Shown here: positions 1 to 8,467 of the stretch, one piece after another
Numbering within the stretch: the first letter of the stretch is position 1
How the letters are laid out: every line of letters begins with the position of its first letter
Assembly (NCBI GenBank): GCA_044360075.1
Contig: JBIKLA010000036.1
Span: forward strand, 1 to 20,540
Source of the DNA: OMII01 sp947467385
GTDB taxonomy: Bacteria; Bdellovibrionota_C; UBA2361; OMII01
Direction: 5' to 3'
DNA length: 20,540 nt
Program-made: the position numbers and the translations under genes
Notes under the pieces: model-generated
What the model was told of the DNA's origin: nothing
The model's database searches: none
The model's input: the letters and a program-made list of their open reading frames with translations, nothing else

Positions 1-1186
1 TCGTCAGCGGCGGCGCAAGCCGGATAGTCTGCATGCGCGTGTCCTTGCACAGCACCCCCGCATACTTGATCTTCTTGCAGAAGTCCTTGGCCGTTCCAGC
101 CGCAGGATCGATATCGATACCGATCATGAGGCCCCGGCCCCTGACCTCCTTCACCACTCGTGACTTCATGGCCTGCAGCCGCTTCAGCGCGTGCGCGCCG
201 AGCTCCGTTGCCCGCTCATGCGGCTTCTCCTCGTTGATGATTGCGATAACCTCGCGCGCGATGGCGCACGCAAAAGGGTTGCCACCAAAGGTGCTGCCGT
301 GCGTCCCTGGAGTGAAAACCTTCATGACCTCCGTTTTTGCAGCTACGCATGAGATGGGAATGATGCCCCCTCCGAGCGACTTGCCCAGAATGTACATGTC
401 AGGCTTTACGTTCTCATGCTCGCACGCGAAAACCTTGCCGGTTCGACAAAGCCCAGTCTGAATCTCGTCGGCGACCATCAGCACATTGCGGCGGGTGCAG
501 ATCTCGCGCAGGTTTTTGAGAAAGCCCGTCGGAGGAATAATGACTCCCCCCTCACCAAGAATCGGCTCAAAGATTATGCCGGCTGTGTATTCGTTAATCG
601 CATCCTCAACGGCCGCAGGATTGCCGTACTCGACCGCCTTAAATCCGCCTGTAAATGGACCGAACCCCTTCTGGCTCATGGCTGAGGTACTAAAGCCCAC
701 GATGGTAGTCGTGCGCCCATGAAAGTTGTCCTTAAATACGAGGATCTCGGCGCGGTTCTCAGGGATGTGTTTGACCTCGTAGCCCCACTTGCGTATCGCT
801 TTAACGGCAGTCTCAACCGCCTCGGCGCCAGAGTTCATGAGGAGCACTTTGTCCATGCCGCAGAGCTCGCTCAGCTCTTTGCACAGGTATGCCACGGTAT
901 CGGCATAGAAGGCGCGGCTCACCAGCGTAAGCGTGTCGAGCTGCTGGTGCGCCACCTTGGCGATGCGCGGATTCTGGTGCCCAAAGTTTAGGGCGCTGTA
1001 GGCACTCAGGAAGTCGATGTAGCGGTGGCCGTCGACGTCCTCAACCCAGGCGTTCTGGCCCGAGCGGATCACCACCTCAAGCGGCGCGTAGTTTTGCGCC
1101 GAGTGGGCCTCGGTCATCTCGATGAGCTCGTGAGAGCGGGTGTAATCGTCGTGTTTCACAGCTGCTGCAAGGGGTTGCTTCGTCAC
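1..1186 (-). CDS. rocD: Ornithine aminotransferase, C-terminus cut by window edge
   Basis: PLP-dependent class III aminotransferase that moves the delta-amino group of ornithine to 2-oxoglutarate, giving glutamate semialdehyde (arginine/ornithine catabolism or proline supply; cytosolic). The N-terminus carries the ornithine aminotransferase signature SAQNYAPLEVVI, followed by DGHRYIDFLSAYSA. The PLP-ring aspartate lies in DEIQTG (about D240) and the Schiff-base lysine in LGKSLGGG (about K269), at the usual spacing. About 395 residues are visible, ending in RLAPPLT; the family is near 400 residues, so only a short tail is missing. The start is GTG at 1186 with AAAGGA at 1194-1199. It lies about 90 bases downstream of asnS on the same strand and may be co-transcribed. 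Other class III aminotransferases (acetylornithine, GABA) are possible but fit less well. Confidence 0.88.
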   Translation of the reverse strand, partial: MTKQPLAAAVKHDDYTRSHELIEMTEAHSAQNYAPLEVVIRSGQNAWVEDVDGHRYIDFLSAYSALNFGHQNPRIAKVAHQQLDTLTLVSRAFYADTVAYLCKELSELCGMDKVLLMNSGAEAVETAVKAIRKWGYEVKHIPENRAEILVFKDNFHGRTTTIVGFSTSAMSQKGFGPFTGGFKAVEYGNPAAVEDAINEYTAGIIFEPILGEGGVIIPPTGFLKNLREICTRRNVLMVADEIQTGLCRTGKVFACEHENVKPDMYILGKSLGGGIIPISCVAAKTEVMKVFTPGTHGSTFGGNPFACAIAREVIAIINEEKPHERATELGAHALKRLQAMKSRVVKEVRGRGLMIGIDIDPAAGTAKDFCKKIKYAGVLCKDTRMQTIRLAPPLT

Positions 1187-1276
1187 TGAATAGTCCTTTC
1201 TAGTATACCGTAGCCCCGCACGGCGGGACCAGCGCAGTTTAGCGCATAACGGGCCGCGAGCTAAGTCTCTTTATAG

Positions 1277-2674
1277 CTAGAACTTAGCGAACCCGGGGAA
1301 GCGCGGAAAAGGGATGACGTCCCGTATATTCTGCATCCCCGTAACATACATAAGGAGCCGCTCGAAGCCGAGGCCAAACCCAGAGTGCGGCACGGTGCCG
1401 AACTTGCGCAGCTCGAGATACCACCAATATGCGGCCTCATCGAGCCCCATGGCTCGGATCTTGCCGAGAAGGACGTCGTAGCGCTCCTCGCGCTGGGAGC
1501 CCCCGATGATCTCGCCGAGCCGCGGCACGAGCACATCCATTGCCCGCACGGTTTTGCCGTCGTCGTTGAGCCGCATGTAGAAGGCCTTAATGTCTTTGGG
1601 GTAGTTCACGACCGTCACTGGCCCCTTCACGTGCTCGTCTGTGAGGTAGCGCTCGTGCTCAGACTGGAGGTCAATGCCCCACGAGACCGGGTACTCGAAG
1701 GTCTTACCGCTCTTTTCGAGGATCGCAATCGCCTCGGTGTAGTCGAGCCTTGTGAAGGCCGATTCCGCCACCGCCTGAAGGTTCTCAAGGTGACCAGGCT
1801 GCGCCCACTCCTGGCCTGCAAGAAGCTCAAGCTCCTTGGGACACTTCTCAAGCACCTCACGAATAACGGCCTGCACGAACTCCTGCGCCAGCGAGATATT
1901 GTCGTCGAGCTCGTAGAAGGCCATTTCGGGCTCGATCATCCAAAACTCAGCCAGGTGCCGGGTTGTGTTTGAGTTCTCCGCGCGGAAGGTGGGCCCGAAG
2001 GTGTAAATCTTGGAGATTCCCATCGCGCAGATCTCGCCCTCAAGCTGCCCTGACACAGTGAGGCTGGCCGGCTCTTTGAAGAAATCCTCGGCGTAATCGA
2101 CCTTGCCATTGACCTTGGGCGGATTCTGGATGTCGAGTGTTGTAACGTGAAACATCTGGCCCGCGCCCTCGCAGTCCGAGGTGCTGATTATTGGCGCGTT
2201 GAGGTAGAAGAAGCCCCGGTCCTGGAAGAACCGGTGCACAGCGAACGCCGCTGCCGAGCGTACCCTCAGGACAGCGCCCATCGTGGCGGTGCGCGGCCGC
2301 AGGTGCAGCACCTCGCGCAAGAACTCAAGAGAATGCGCCTTCTTCTGAAGCGGGAACTGCTCGGGGTCAGCCTCTCCGACCAGGGTCAGCTCCTTGACCT
2401 GAAACTCATACTTCTGCCCCTTTGCAGGAGAGAGCACGAGCTCCCCTGCTACGCGAATCGATGCTCCGGTGGAGAGCTTGGCGGCGCACTCCTGGTACGA
2501 GGGCATCGTGGGATCCACGACCAGCTGGATATTTCCGACGGAGGTTCCGTCCGATAGCTCGATAAAGGAAACTCGCTTTGACTGGCGATGGGTACGGATC
2601 CACCCGCCAAGCTCAAGCGAGCCGACTGGAACGCGGTCCTCCAAGATTTCTCTGATAGCTGTGAGGCGAGCCAT
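1277..2674 (-). CDS. asnS: Asparaginyl-tRNA synthetase
   Basis: Class IIb aminoacyl-tRNA synthetase that charges tRNA-Asn with asparagine. It has 465 residues, matching the usual bacterial AsnRS length. The N-terminal OB-fold anticodon-binding domain (about 18-105) contains GGWIRTHRQSKRVSFIELSDG. The catalytic domain contains motif 2 (FRAENSNTTRHLAEFWMIEP) and motif 3 (GFGLGFERLLMYVTG), with the AsnRS-typical ending IRDVIPFPRFPG. ATG at 2674 was chosen because AAAGGAG sits five bases upstream; the frame stays open another 144 bases upstream, but that stretch lacks family sequence. Having the enzyme implies direct charging of tRNA-Asn rather than sole reliance on the amidotransferase route. 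It is divergent from the next gene, with rocD downstream. Confidence 0.96.
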   Translation of the reverse strand: MARLTAIREILEDRVPVGSLELGGWIRTHRQSKRVSFIELSDGTSVGNIQLVVDPTMPSYQECAAKLSTGASIRVAGELVLSPAKGQKYEFQVKELTLVGEADPEQFPLQKKAHSLEFLREVLHLRPRTATMGAVLRVRSAAAFAVHRFFQDRGFFYLNAPIISTSDCEGAGQMFHVTTLDIQNPPKVNGKVDYAEDFFKEPASLTVSGQLEGEICAMGISKIYTFGPTFRAENSNTTRHLAEFWMIEPEMAFYELDDNISLAQEFVQAVIREVLEKCPKELELLAGQEWAQPGHLENLQAVAESAFTRLDYTEAIAILEKSGKTFEYPVSWGIDLQSEHERYLTDEHVKGPVTVVNYPKDIKAFYMRLNDDGKTVRAMDVLVPRLGEIIGGSQREERYDVLLGKIRAMGLDEAAYWWYLELRKFGTVPHSGFGLGFERLLMYVTGMQNIRDVIPFPRFPGFAKF

Positions 2675-2699
2675 ATATTCTCCTTTAAAACAGACCGTT

Positions 2700-2741
2700 T
2701 TTATAGCATCCTTTGAGACATGCTGCATCCGTCGCGGATGC
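2700..2741 (-). promoter_or_regulatory. Candidate asnS promoter with an inverted repeat
   Basis: On the minus strand a -10-like TATAAA lies at 2700-2705, giving a short leader before the AAAGGAG site. No good -35 hexamer is visible at 17 bases. A perfect 7-base inverted repeat (GCATCCG, three-base loop, CGGATGC) at 2725-2741 falls over the expected -35 region. It could be an operator or just a hairpin; no T-run follows it on either strand. Confidence 0.35.
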
Positions 2742-2857
2742 GGCCGCTGGGGCCGAGCAAGCGCCTGATTTTGCTCAGCCCCCTTGCGCGTGGGGGTGTT
2801 GTGCAGGAACCAAAGCAAAAAACTACCAATCTACTCTCCGAGGCTTGCCGATCTGCC

Positions 2858-3385
2858 ATGGCTCCACTGGCGGCGCTAACGCTTGGGGCTCTTTCAGCTC
2901 CTGCGCAGATTATCCTGATCCCGCCCACGGAGTGCCTGCGTATCGCCGAAACTGATCCGATCGCGGCGCTCGCCACCCTCGACTCGCACCTTGCAGATCG
3001 CTCTGACCTGCAGCTCTTTGAGTCTACCCGCGCAGTCCTTACGGCCAAAGCTGACGCCCTCATGGACCTGCACGTATGCGAACTCGCGACGGCTCTTCGC
3101 GACGACAGCGCCGGAACTCTTATAGAGCTTCTCGGCCAAGGGCTCTCTCGCTGGGTGGAGATCCGTGAGCTCGACAGGATACTCGACGCCGGCGGCGAGC
3201 CGTGGACCCTAGGCGAGTACGATCCGTTTATGGTGATGCTTGAGAAATTTCCTGACGTTAAGATCTACCCGCTGCTTGAGGAGCGAATTAGAGACATGCT
3301 CAATGCCTCGCCGCCACTAGACAGGGCTTCCGAGATGCACACTGATGTAAACACTAAAAAAGAGGGTGTGGCCGGCGGCGCATGA
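2858..3385 (+). CDS. Hypothetical protein, unrecognised
   Basis: I do not recognise the family. From ATG 2858 the product is 175 residues. It begins with a short hydrophobic, alanine/leucine-rich segment (about 2-23) that could be a weak signal sequence but lacks a basic n-region. The rest is mostly helical-looking and acidic, with leucine-rich stretches and no cysteine pairs or catalytic motif. The frame is open back to an ATG at 2720, but that start would run over the asnS promoter region; a GTG at 2801 is another choice. No strong Shine-Dalgarno supports any of them. It is divergent from asnS, and a minus-strand tRNA lies 59 bases after its stop. The reading frame is plausible but the function is unknown. 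Confidence 0.5.
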   Translation: MAPLAALTLGALSAPAQIILIPPTECLRIAETDPIAALATLDSHLADRSDLQLFESTRAVLTAKADALMDLHVCELATALRDDSAGTLIELLGQGLSRWVEIRELDRILDAGGEPWTLGEYDPFMVMLEKFPDVKIYPLLEERIRDMLNASPPLDRASEMHTDVNTKKEGVAGGA

Positions 3386-3443
3386 GTGGCGCGGCGAAAA
3401 TCTGGCCGAAGAGAATCTGGCGGAAAAGGATTGGAGTAAAAAA

Positions 3444-3519
3444 TCGGGGTGACAAGATTCGAACTTGCGACCTCTAGTTCCCAAAACTAGCGCTCTAAGC
3501 CGGGCTGAGCTACACCCCG
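3444..3519 (-). tRNA. tRNA-Pro (anticodon UGG)
   Basis: A 76-base cloverleaf on the minus strand. The acceptor stem CGGGGTG pairs with CACCCCG, followed by discriminator A. The anticodon arm CTAGT-TTTGGGA-ACTAG puts TGG at 34-36, and the T-arm has GTTCGAATC. The C1-G72 pair is typical of bacterial tRNA-Pro. The 3' CCA is not encoded; the gene runs directly into a T-run (3438-3443 on the plus strand reads as A), which probably ends transcription. A weak TTGCTT/TAACCT pair with a 17-base gap lies upstream at about 3541-3570. Confidence 0.95.
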
Positions 3520-3710
3520 ATATTGATTTCACTCAGTCCCTGAGGTTAGCCCCTCTGCGGAGCAGAAGCAAGTTCCCCAGTCATCCCATGCGCCAAAAAC
3601 TGCCTGCCTTTGGGCTCTTACCCTGCTCTCGCGCACCGGCTGCGAGCAGCCTTCCACGCTTGTTTTCACCCGGCGACTGCGCCACTATCGTCGGCGAACG
3701 TGGAGAGCAT

Positions 3711-4097
3711 ATGACATCCCAGCATACCCCCCACCCAACACAGCAGTCCGGCCCGCAGGGCTCCTATGTTGTTGTGCGTGTACCTGATATCGAGAGCTCT
3801 GCGGAGTTCTACAAGCTGCTCGGCCTTGAGCTCACGCGCGAGAAGCACGGGGATGGCCCGATTCACTTCTCCTTTAAGCTCTCGGCCTCGGTTGTCTGTG
3901 AGCTGTATCCCCTCAAGAAAGATGCACCATCAGCGCCCCCCGGAGTTCGGCTTGGGTTTCAGGTCGATGACTTGCCTGCGCTGCGCGAGAGGCTCGTGTC
4001 GCATGGCCTATCAGTGTCGGCTGGAGCCTCCGAAGCAAGTTTCGTGGTGCTCGACCCGAGCGGAAATCAGGTCGAGATATCAGCGCGCTTCTCCTAG
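3711..4097 (+). CDS. VOC/glyoxalase-fold protein
   Basis: A 128-residue protein of the vicinal oxygen chelate superfamily. It shows a single VOC module pair: YVVVRVPDIESSAEFYKLLG near the N-terminus (the 'paired strand then FY-LG helix' signature), LGFQVDDLPALRERL in the middle, and the closing VVLDPSGNQVEIS. Members include glyoxalase-like, dioxygenase-like and resistance proteins; the substrate cannot be read from sequence. ATG 3711 is preceded by GGAGAG at 3702-3707. The longer open frame back to 3465 crosses the tRNA gene and was rejected. It is followed after nine bases by a flavin monooxygenase on the same strand, which suggests a two-gene unit, perhaps acting on one aromatic or xenobiotic compound (inference). 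Confidence 0.8.
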   Translation: MTSQHTPHPTQQSGPQGSYVVVRVPDIESSAEFYKLLGLELTREKHGDGPIHFSFKLSASVVCELYPLKKDAPSAPPGVRLGFQVDDLPALRERLVSHGLSVSAGASEASFVVLDPSGNQVEISARFS

Positions 4098-4106
4098 CCG
4101 GTTCTC

Positions 4107-5210
4107 ATGATCGAAAAAGAACTCCTGATTGTTGGCGCAGGACCTGCTGGATTGACGCTAGCCTCTGCTCTCCTTCCTTCCGTTCCCGCGACCGTCATCT
4201 CGGAGCACAGCCGCCCTCAAAGCTTTCACTCCCGCGCCACGGGAATCCAGCCCCGCACGCTCGACATCCTCTCCTCGGTCGGAATCATTGATGCCGTGCG
4301 GCGCGAGGCGCTCACGCTTCTCGGCAATCGCGTCTACGTCGACGGGGTCGAGCGATTAGCAGTCTCCTTCTATGACCCGCAGACCCGCCAGCATGGCCTG
4401 TCGCTCGATCAACGCCGAATTGAAAAGCTGCTGGAGGATCGCTCAGCTAAGCTCGGCCGCGATGTCGCGTGGGGCACAAGCCTAGTGGACTTGCATGAGG
4501 GAAATGGTCGCGTGATGGCAGAGGTGCAGCGGGATGACGGCTCCACTGAGCTGTGGGGATGCCGGTTTGTTGTAGGGTGCGACGGCGGGCGAAGCGCCGT
4601 TCGGAAGGCTGCCGGGATTCCGTTCAGCGGAACAACCTACACTGAGCGAAATTTTGTGCTCGATGGCCTCGTGCACGGCGACCTTGAGCCCGGCTTCATG
4701 CACTACTTTGTTGGAAAAGAGACTAGACTTGTGCTCGTGCCGCTCAATGATCGGGGGCTCTTTAAGGTAAGCGGCGCCTTTGCGCCCAACGCCGAAGGGG
4801 ACGAGCTGGCGCTTCTGGCGGCCCTGGCACGCGAGCACGGCCGGGGCGCGATCGACATCGAGCCCCTGACTCCGTGCACCACCTACGTCATGCATGCCCG
4901 CATCGCCGACGCTTTTCAGCGCAACGGCCGGATATTCCTGTGCGGCGATGCAGCTCACCTCTTTCCCCCTAACGGCGGGCAGGGGATGAACGTGGCGCTT
5001 GAGGATGCATTCGAGCTTGCGCGCGTTTTTAATCGCCTCGCCGAGGGCGCCGAATCGTCTGATCTTGCTCGCTACGAGGGGCGTCGCGGCGAAGTGGCAA
5101 AGCGCCTTCAGGCTGTGATCGACACCAAGGATCTCTATTCGTACGAGCGGCTTCAGGCCCCGCTAGACCCGTCTCAGGAGCAGCGCCGAATTGAGCGCGA
5201 GGAGCTCTAG
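4107..5210 (+). CDS. FAD-dependent aromatic-type monooxygenase
   Basis: A 367-residue group A flavoprotein monooxygenase (UbiH / phenol hydroxylase / TetX-like fold). The N-terminal Rossmann GAGPAG is at 10-15, the conserved DG motif CDGGRSAVRKAAG around 158-170, and the GD motif CGDAAHLFPPNGGQGMN around 279-295, all with the key residues. The family uses NAD(P)H, FAD and O2 to hydroxylate aromatic or polyketide-like compounds. The product here is unknown; it lacks the thioredoxin-like C-terminal domain of phenol hydroxylases. It begins nine bases after the VOC gene without a strong Shine-Dalgarno, so translational coupling is likely. The C-terminus ends in a charged tail. Confidence 0.88.
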   Translation: MIEKELLIVGAGPAGLTLASALLPSVPATVISEHSRPQSFHSRATGIQPRTLDILSSVGIIDAVRREALTLLGNRVYVDGVERLAVSFYDPQTRQHGLSLDQRRIEKLLEDRSAKLGRDVAWGTSLVDLHEGNGRVMAEVQRDDGSTELWGCRFVVGCDGGRSAVRKAAGIPFSGTTYTERNFVLDGLVHGDLEPGFMHYFVGKETRLVLVPLNDRGLFKVSGAFAPNAEGDELALLAALAREHGRGAIDIEPLTPCTTYVMHARIADAFQRNGRIFLCGDAAHLFPPNGGQGMNVALEDAFELARVFNRLAEGAESSDLARYEGRRGEVAKRLQAVIDTKDLYSYERLQAPLDPSQEQRRIEREEL

Positions 5211-5270
5211 GCGCGAAACTTTCCGCAAGCGCGGCGCGAATATCCCCCACACCGTGTGGCTGGAGCCCTC

Positions 5271-5831
5271 ATGAACTTTCGAAACTGCGTCATCGCCCTC
5301 ACCTGCGTAGCCGTGCTGGGGATCGGCTACCTCGCCTCGGAGCAGGCTGCCCGACCCTTCGCGCCATCACCGCAGGAAGCAGCCCGCCCCCAGCGTGACG
5401 CAAGCGGCTCTCCCGATGGCGATTCTCCAGCATCTGCGGCAACGCCAGCAGCGCGAAGCAAGAAGCGAAAGAAGCCCCCCTCAGCGCCAGTCGAGGCCAT
5501 ATCGCTGCGCGATCCCTTTGAGTCGCCAGACGAGCACAAGCCCCAGCCGAAACGGACGGCCAGGTCGCGCCTTGATGAGATAGATCTCTCAGAGCTTCGC
5601 CTTGTCGCAGTTGTGCGGGACGTCCAGGGGCGTATTGCGGCATCGCTTGAGGATCCGAATGGAATCGGCTTCCTCGTGCGGCCCGGGACCACCGTCGGTC
5701 CTCACGGGGGATTCGTGGCCGAGATCTCGCCTGAAGGTATAACAATTCGCGAGCCTGGGCAGTCCGCTGCAGGGCAGGCATCTCCCCAAGAGATCCGGTT
5801 GGCGCTTCATCCTCCGCAGGAACCGCGCTAG
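5271..5831 (+). CDS. PilP-like type IV pilus assembly protein
   Basis: A 186-residue protein. An N-terminal hydrophobic anchor spans about 7-22. A Pro/Ala/Lys-rich disordered linker (about 25-75) leads to LRDPFESP, and then a small beta domain: LDEIDLSELRLVAVV (101-115), SLEDPNGIGFLVRPGTTVG (125-143), GGFVAEISPEGITI (146-159). This order (RDPF, then 'L-DLSELRLV', then 'DP-G-GF-V--G---G--GG-V--I---G') is that of PilP, the periplasmic protein that links the PilMNO inner-membrane complex to the PilQ secretin. A typical PilP lipobox cysteine is not evident. ATG 5271 has GGAG at 5262-5265; a GTG at 5256 is the alternative. pilM, pilN, pilO and pilQ are not next to it, so it is an orphan here and could instead belong to a related secretion system. 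Confidence 0.7.
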   Translation: MNFRNCVIALTCVAVLGIGYLASEQAARPFAPSPQEAARPQRDASGSPDGDSPASAATPAARSKKRKKPPSAPVEAISLRDPFESPDEHKPQPKRTARSRLDEIDLSELRLVAVVRDVQGRIAASLEDPNGIGFLVRPGTTVGPHGGFVAEISPEGITIREPGQSAAGQASPQEIRLALHPPQEPR

Positions 5832-5846
5832 CGAGCCCCTCCCCCT

Positions 5847-7418
5847 CTACGCTGAGGCCGAGAGGCCCCGCCGCATTCGTCCACCGGAGAATGGAGTGCC
5901 GTGGTGCAGCAGGTTCGTCAGGCGGTCGAGCGACCGGTAGGAGATCGCTTCCGCCACGATCTCGTCAGTAAGCTCACTGCCCTCGGCTAGATCCGCGATC
6001 GTGACGGCAACTCGCAGCACGCGCGTGTACCCCCGTGCGCTCATGCCCAGCTTCTTCATCGCCTCGCTCATAAGCGTTCTTGCGCTGTGGGTTATCTTTG
6101 TCTGGGACCGCAGGGTCGCATCGAGCACCTCGGCGTTGAGCACGCCGTTTCGGGAAAGCTGGCGCTCTCGGGCCGCAAGGACTTGGGAGAGCGTCGTGGA
6201 GGCTCCCGCCGTGCGGGCGGCTTGGGACCACACGAGATCGTCAACCTCTACCGCCTCAAGCTCCACGTGCAGGTCGATGCGGTCGAGAATCGGCTGCGAA
6301 AGCCGCGCCACATAATCCCGAACCGCATGGTGAGAGCACCTACAGCCGCCCGCAGTCGTGCCGAACCGCCCACACGGGCAGGGATTCATGGCGGCGATGA
6401 GCTGAAAGCGCGCCGGATAGTTGATAGATGCCCTGGCGCGCGCAACCTGCACCCATCCGGTCTCAAGGGGCGAGCGCATAGCCTCAATTGTGCCGCGTCG
6501 GAACTCGGGGAATTCATCAAGAAAGAGCACGCCTCGGTGTGCCAGGCTCACCTCGCCGGGACGGGGGAACGAGCCGCCTCCAATCAGACCCGCGTCGCTA
6601 ATGACGTAGTGCGGCGACCGAAAGGGGCGCAGGCCTGCGAGGATAGCCGCCGTATCCTGGCCCGCGATGCTGTGAATCCGAAGCACCTCAAGCACTTCAT
6701 TATGGGTCAGGGGCGGCAAGAGCGACGAGAGACGCTCAGCAAGCATGCTCTTCCCGCAACCCGGTGGGCCGATCATCAAAAGGTTGTGGCTGCCTGCCGC
6801 CGCGATCGCAAGCGCCCGCTTGGCAGGCCCCTGCCCCATCACATCATCGAGCGTCTTAGCTGCCGCAGTGCGCTCAACAGCGCACGGCTCGCAGTATTGC
6901 GGACGCTCCTCTCCTTTTAGGATCCGGATGGCTTGCGGAAGCGAGCGAACCCCGATCACCTTGATGCCCTGAACAACCGCAGCTTCACTGGCAGTCGCCT
7001 CCGGCACCATCACGTAGCTGAAGCCCGCCTGCGCCGCCGCTAGGGCGTGTGCCGTCAGGCCGGGCGTGGCCTTGACCTCGCCCGTAAGCGATAGTTCCCC
7101 CACTGCCAGCACCTTCTCAAGTGCCGGCTGCGGAATGCCCCCCGCGGCACATGCTAAGGCCAGCGCAATTGGAAGATCAAAGGCGACACTTTCCTTGCGT
7201 ATCTCGGCAGGCGCAAGATTAACAATAATCACTTCGGGCAGGTCGAAACCGGACTGCGCCACCGCGGTGAGAATCCTGTCACGAGACTCCCGCACCGCCG
7301 CGCCCCCAAGCCCCAGGATCGTGAACTTGGTGTGCTCGCCAGTGCGCATGTGAACTTCGACGTCTACCGGGATGGCATCCAGGCCCAAGATACAGCTGGA
7401 GTTTGCTTTGGCGAACAT
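5847..7418 (-). CDS. comM: YifB/ComM-family Mg-chelatase-like AAA+ ATPase
   Basis: 523 residues. The N-terminal ChlI domain (about 1-165) starts CILGLDAIPVDVEVH and carries the INLAPA-type motif IVNLAPAEIRKE. The central AAA+ domain has Walker A GPPGCGKS (217-224) and Walker B GVLFLDE (296-302). The MNPCPCGRFG...CRC cysteine cluster and the C-terminal RGYTRVLRVAVTIADL segment are both typical of the family. In proteobacteria ComM is a hexameric helicase promoting branch migration during natural transformation. ATG 7418 matches the family's N-terminus; a TTG at 7460 is possible, and neither has a strong Shine-Dalgarno. It is convergent with the PilP-like gene (15 bases between stops) and divergent from a membrane protein. 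Confidence 0.93.
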   Translation of the reverse strand: MFAKANSSCILGLDAIPVDVEVHMRTGEHTKFTILGLGGAAVRESRDRILTAVAQSGFDLPEVIIVNLAPAEIRKESVAFDLPIALALACAAGGIPQPALEKVLAVGELSLTGEVKATPGLTAHALAAAQAGFSYVMVPEATASEAAVVQGIKVIGVRSLPQAIRILKGEERPQYCEPCAVERTAAAKTLDDVMGQGPAKRALAIAAAGSHNLLMIGPPGCGKSMLAERLSSLLPPLTHNEVLEVLRIHSIAGQDTAAILAGLRPFRSPHYVISDAGLIGGGSFPRPGEVSLAHRGVLFLDEFPEFRRGTIEAMRSPLETGWVQVARARASINYPARFQLIAAMNPCPCGRFGTTAGGCRCSHHAVRDYVARLSQPILDRIDLHVELEAVEVDDLVWSQAARTAGASTTLSQVLAARERQLSRNGVLNAEVLDATLRSQTKITHSARTLMSEAMKKLGMSARGYTRVLRVAVTIADLAEGSELTDEIVAEAISYRSLDRLTNLLHHGTPFSGGRMRRGLSASA

Positions 7419-7595
7419 ACCGAGTGTCGTTCGCAGCTCCGCCGAAAAAGTTGCGCGCAATCCTGGCGCTTGCCCCCTGCAACCAGCGGTGGGATGCGCG
7501 GTACGGGTTATGCTTACAAGAGGGAGCAGTCAGATGCTGCAGGTGAGGCTTCAGTCACTTGCCCCATCTTTGCGGCAAATTTTTCCCAAACGGGC

Positions 7596-8405
7596 ATGGC
7601 ACCAGAGGAACAAAACGCACCGGCAGCGCAGTCACCCGAGCCCCTTGAGGGAATCTGGGAGATGATCCCCCCAGAGGAGCGCCTGGAGGTCCTGGCTTCC
7701 GCCCAGGCTCGGGGCCTTGAGGCCTGCCTCATGCTGCTCCTGATGGCTTTTAGCGCCGCCTTGGGCCTCAGAAACCCCTGGGTCTTCTTTGCAAGCCTCC
7801 TGGTGATGCCCTTCGCGTTTCAGAGCGTCACGAACAGGGCTTGGCGGCTGGTTAAGGCGCTGCCGATGCTGGAATACGCAACGGCCCGCACCAGCGCCCG
7901 CGTGTACGCCCAAATCGCGGGTTCCGGGCATGCGGATCCGCGCCTCATGTTCCGAGCCTTCCTTGAGCCAGCTATCCGCGATGATTACCCCGATGAGGCT
8001 CTCGAGAGAACTTCACAAAAGCCTGTGTGGGTGTCGCTCTTTCCAGACACCCTTGTCATCGCCAGTGAGAGCCGTGAAGGCGCTAGGCTCGAGCTCGCAC
8101 ACAATATTTTTGGGAACTTCTCCATCTCTGCAGATGGCGGCGAGGAAGGCGATGAGAGCCAGGTGCGCAAACTTACTATCGAGGTAGAGTCTCATCCCGG
8201 AAAGGTCTCACGGTGGCACATAGCAAGCCCCCACCCCACCAAGCTTTTCGCATGTGACCGCCTCGCGCGCGCCCTCATCGAGAAGCATGAGCGCATGCGG
8301 AAGCTCGAGGAGGAGCGTCGGCTCGCTCGCGAACGGGAGGCCAAACAGAAGCTGGCTCAGCCACGGGCCCACGCGCCCCAGCTTCATCACTCCGCCGCGC
8401 CGTAA
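7596..8405 (+). CDS. Membrane protein with two helices, unknown function
   Basis: 269 residues from ATG 7596; not recognised. An acidic/proline N-terminus (1-38) is followed by two adjacent hydrophobic helices (about 41-58 and 61-78) joined by a tight RNP turn, giving a hairpin in the membrane. Then comes a soluble domain (about 100-225) with WVSLFPDTLVIASES and an IEVESHPGKVSRWHIASP segment. A PH-like or YcxB-like beta domain is one guess, not an identification. The C-terminus (about 230-262) is a charged, Glu/Arg/Lys-rich coiled-coil. The frame is open further upstream; ATG 7494 is an alternative start, and neither has a clear Shine-Dalgarno. It is divergent from comM, with an AMIN-domain gene downstream on the same strand. 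Confidence 0.65.
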   Translation: MAPEEQNAPAAQSPEPLEGIWEMIPPEERLEVLASAQARGLEACLMLLLMAFSAALGLRNPWVFFASLLVMPFAFQSVTNRAWRLVKALPMLEYATARTSARVYAQIAGSGHADPRLMFRAFLEPAIRDDYPDEALERTSQKPVWVSLFPDTLVIASESREGARLELAHNIFGNFSISADGGEEGDESQVRKLTIEVESHPGKVSRWHIASPHPTKLFACDRLARALIEKHERMRKLEEERRLAREREAKQKLAQPRAHAPQLHHSAAP

Positions 8406-8467
8406 GGGCGACACGGCGTTTCATCCCATCCACAGGGCAGAGCACTTAATGAGACATCGTTCCAGCC

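Noticed and set aside
1202..1227. A separate rocD promoter (minus-strand TATACT at 1202-1207 with a CCCGC/GCGGG hairpin upstream)
   Set aside because: Transcription from it would start inside the rocD Shine-Dalgarno, and no -35 is present; read-through from asnS is simpler.
3541..3550. TGAGGTTAGC shared by the tRNA-Pro upstream region and the purL upstream region (15188-15197)
   Set aside because: A ten-base match at two sites with different relative orientation to their genes may be chance; no other copy was noticed.
3465..3710. An 82-residue N-terminal extension of the VOC protein
   Set aside because: It would translate through the tRNA-Pro gene; ATG 3711 has a good Shine-Dalgarno and fits the family length.
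6087..6920. A 277-residue plus-strand open frame antisense to comM
   Set aside because: It is a shadow of comM with no family resemblance and no start signal.
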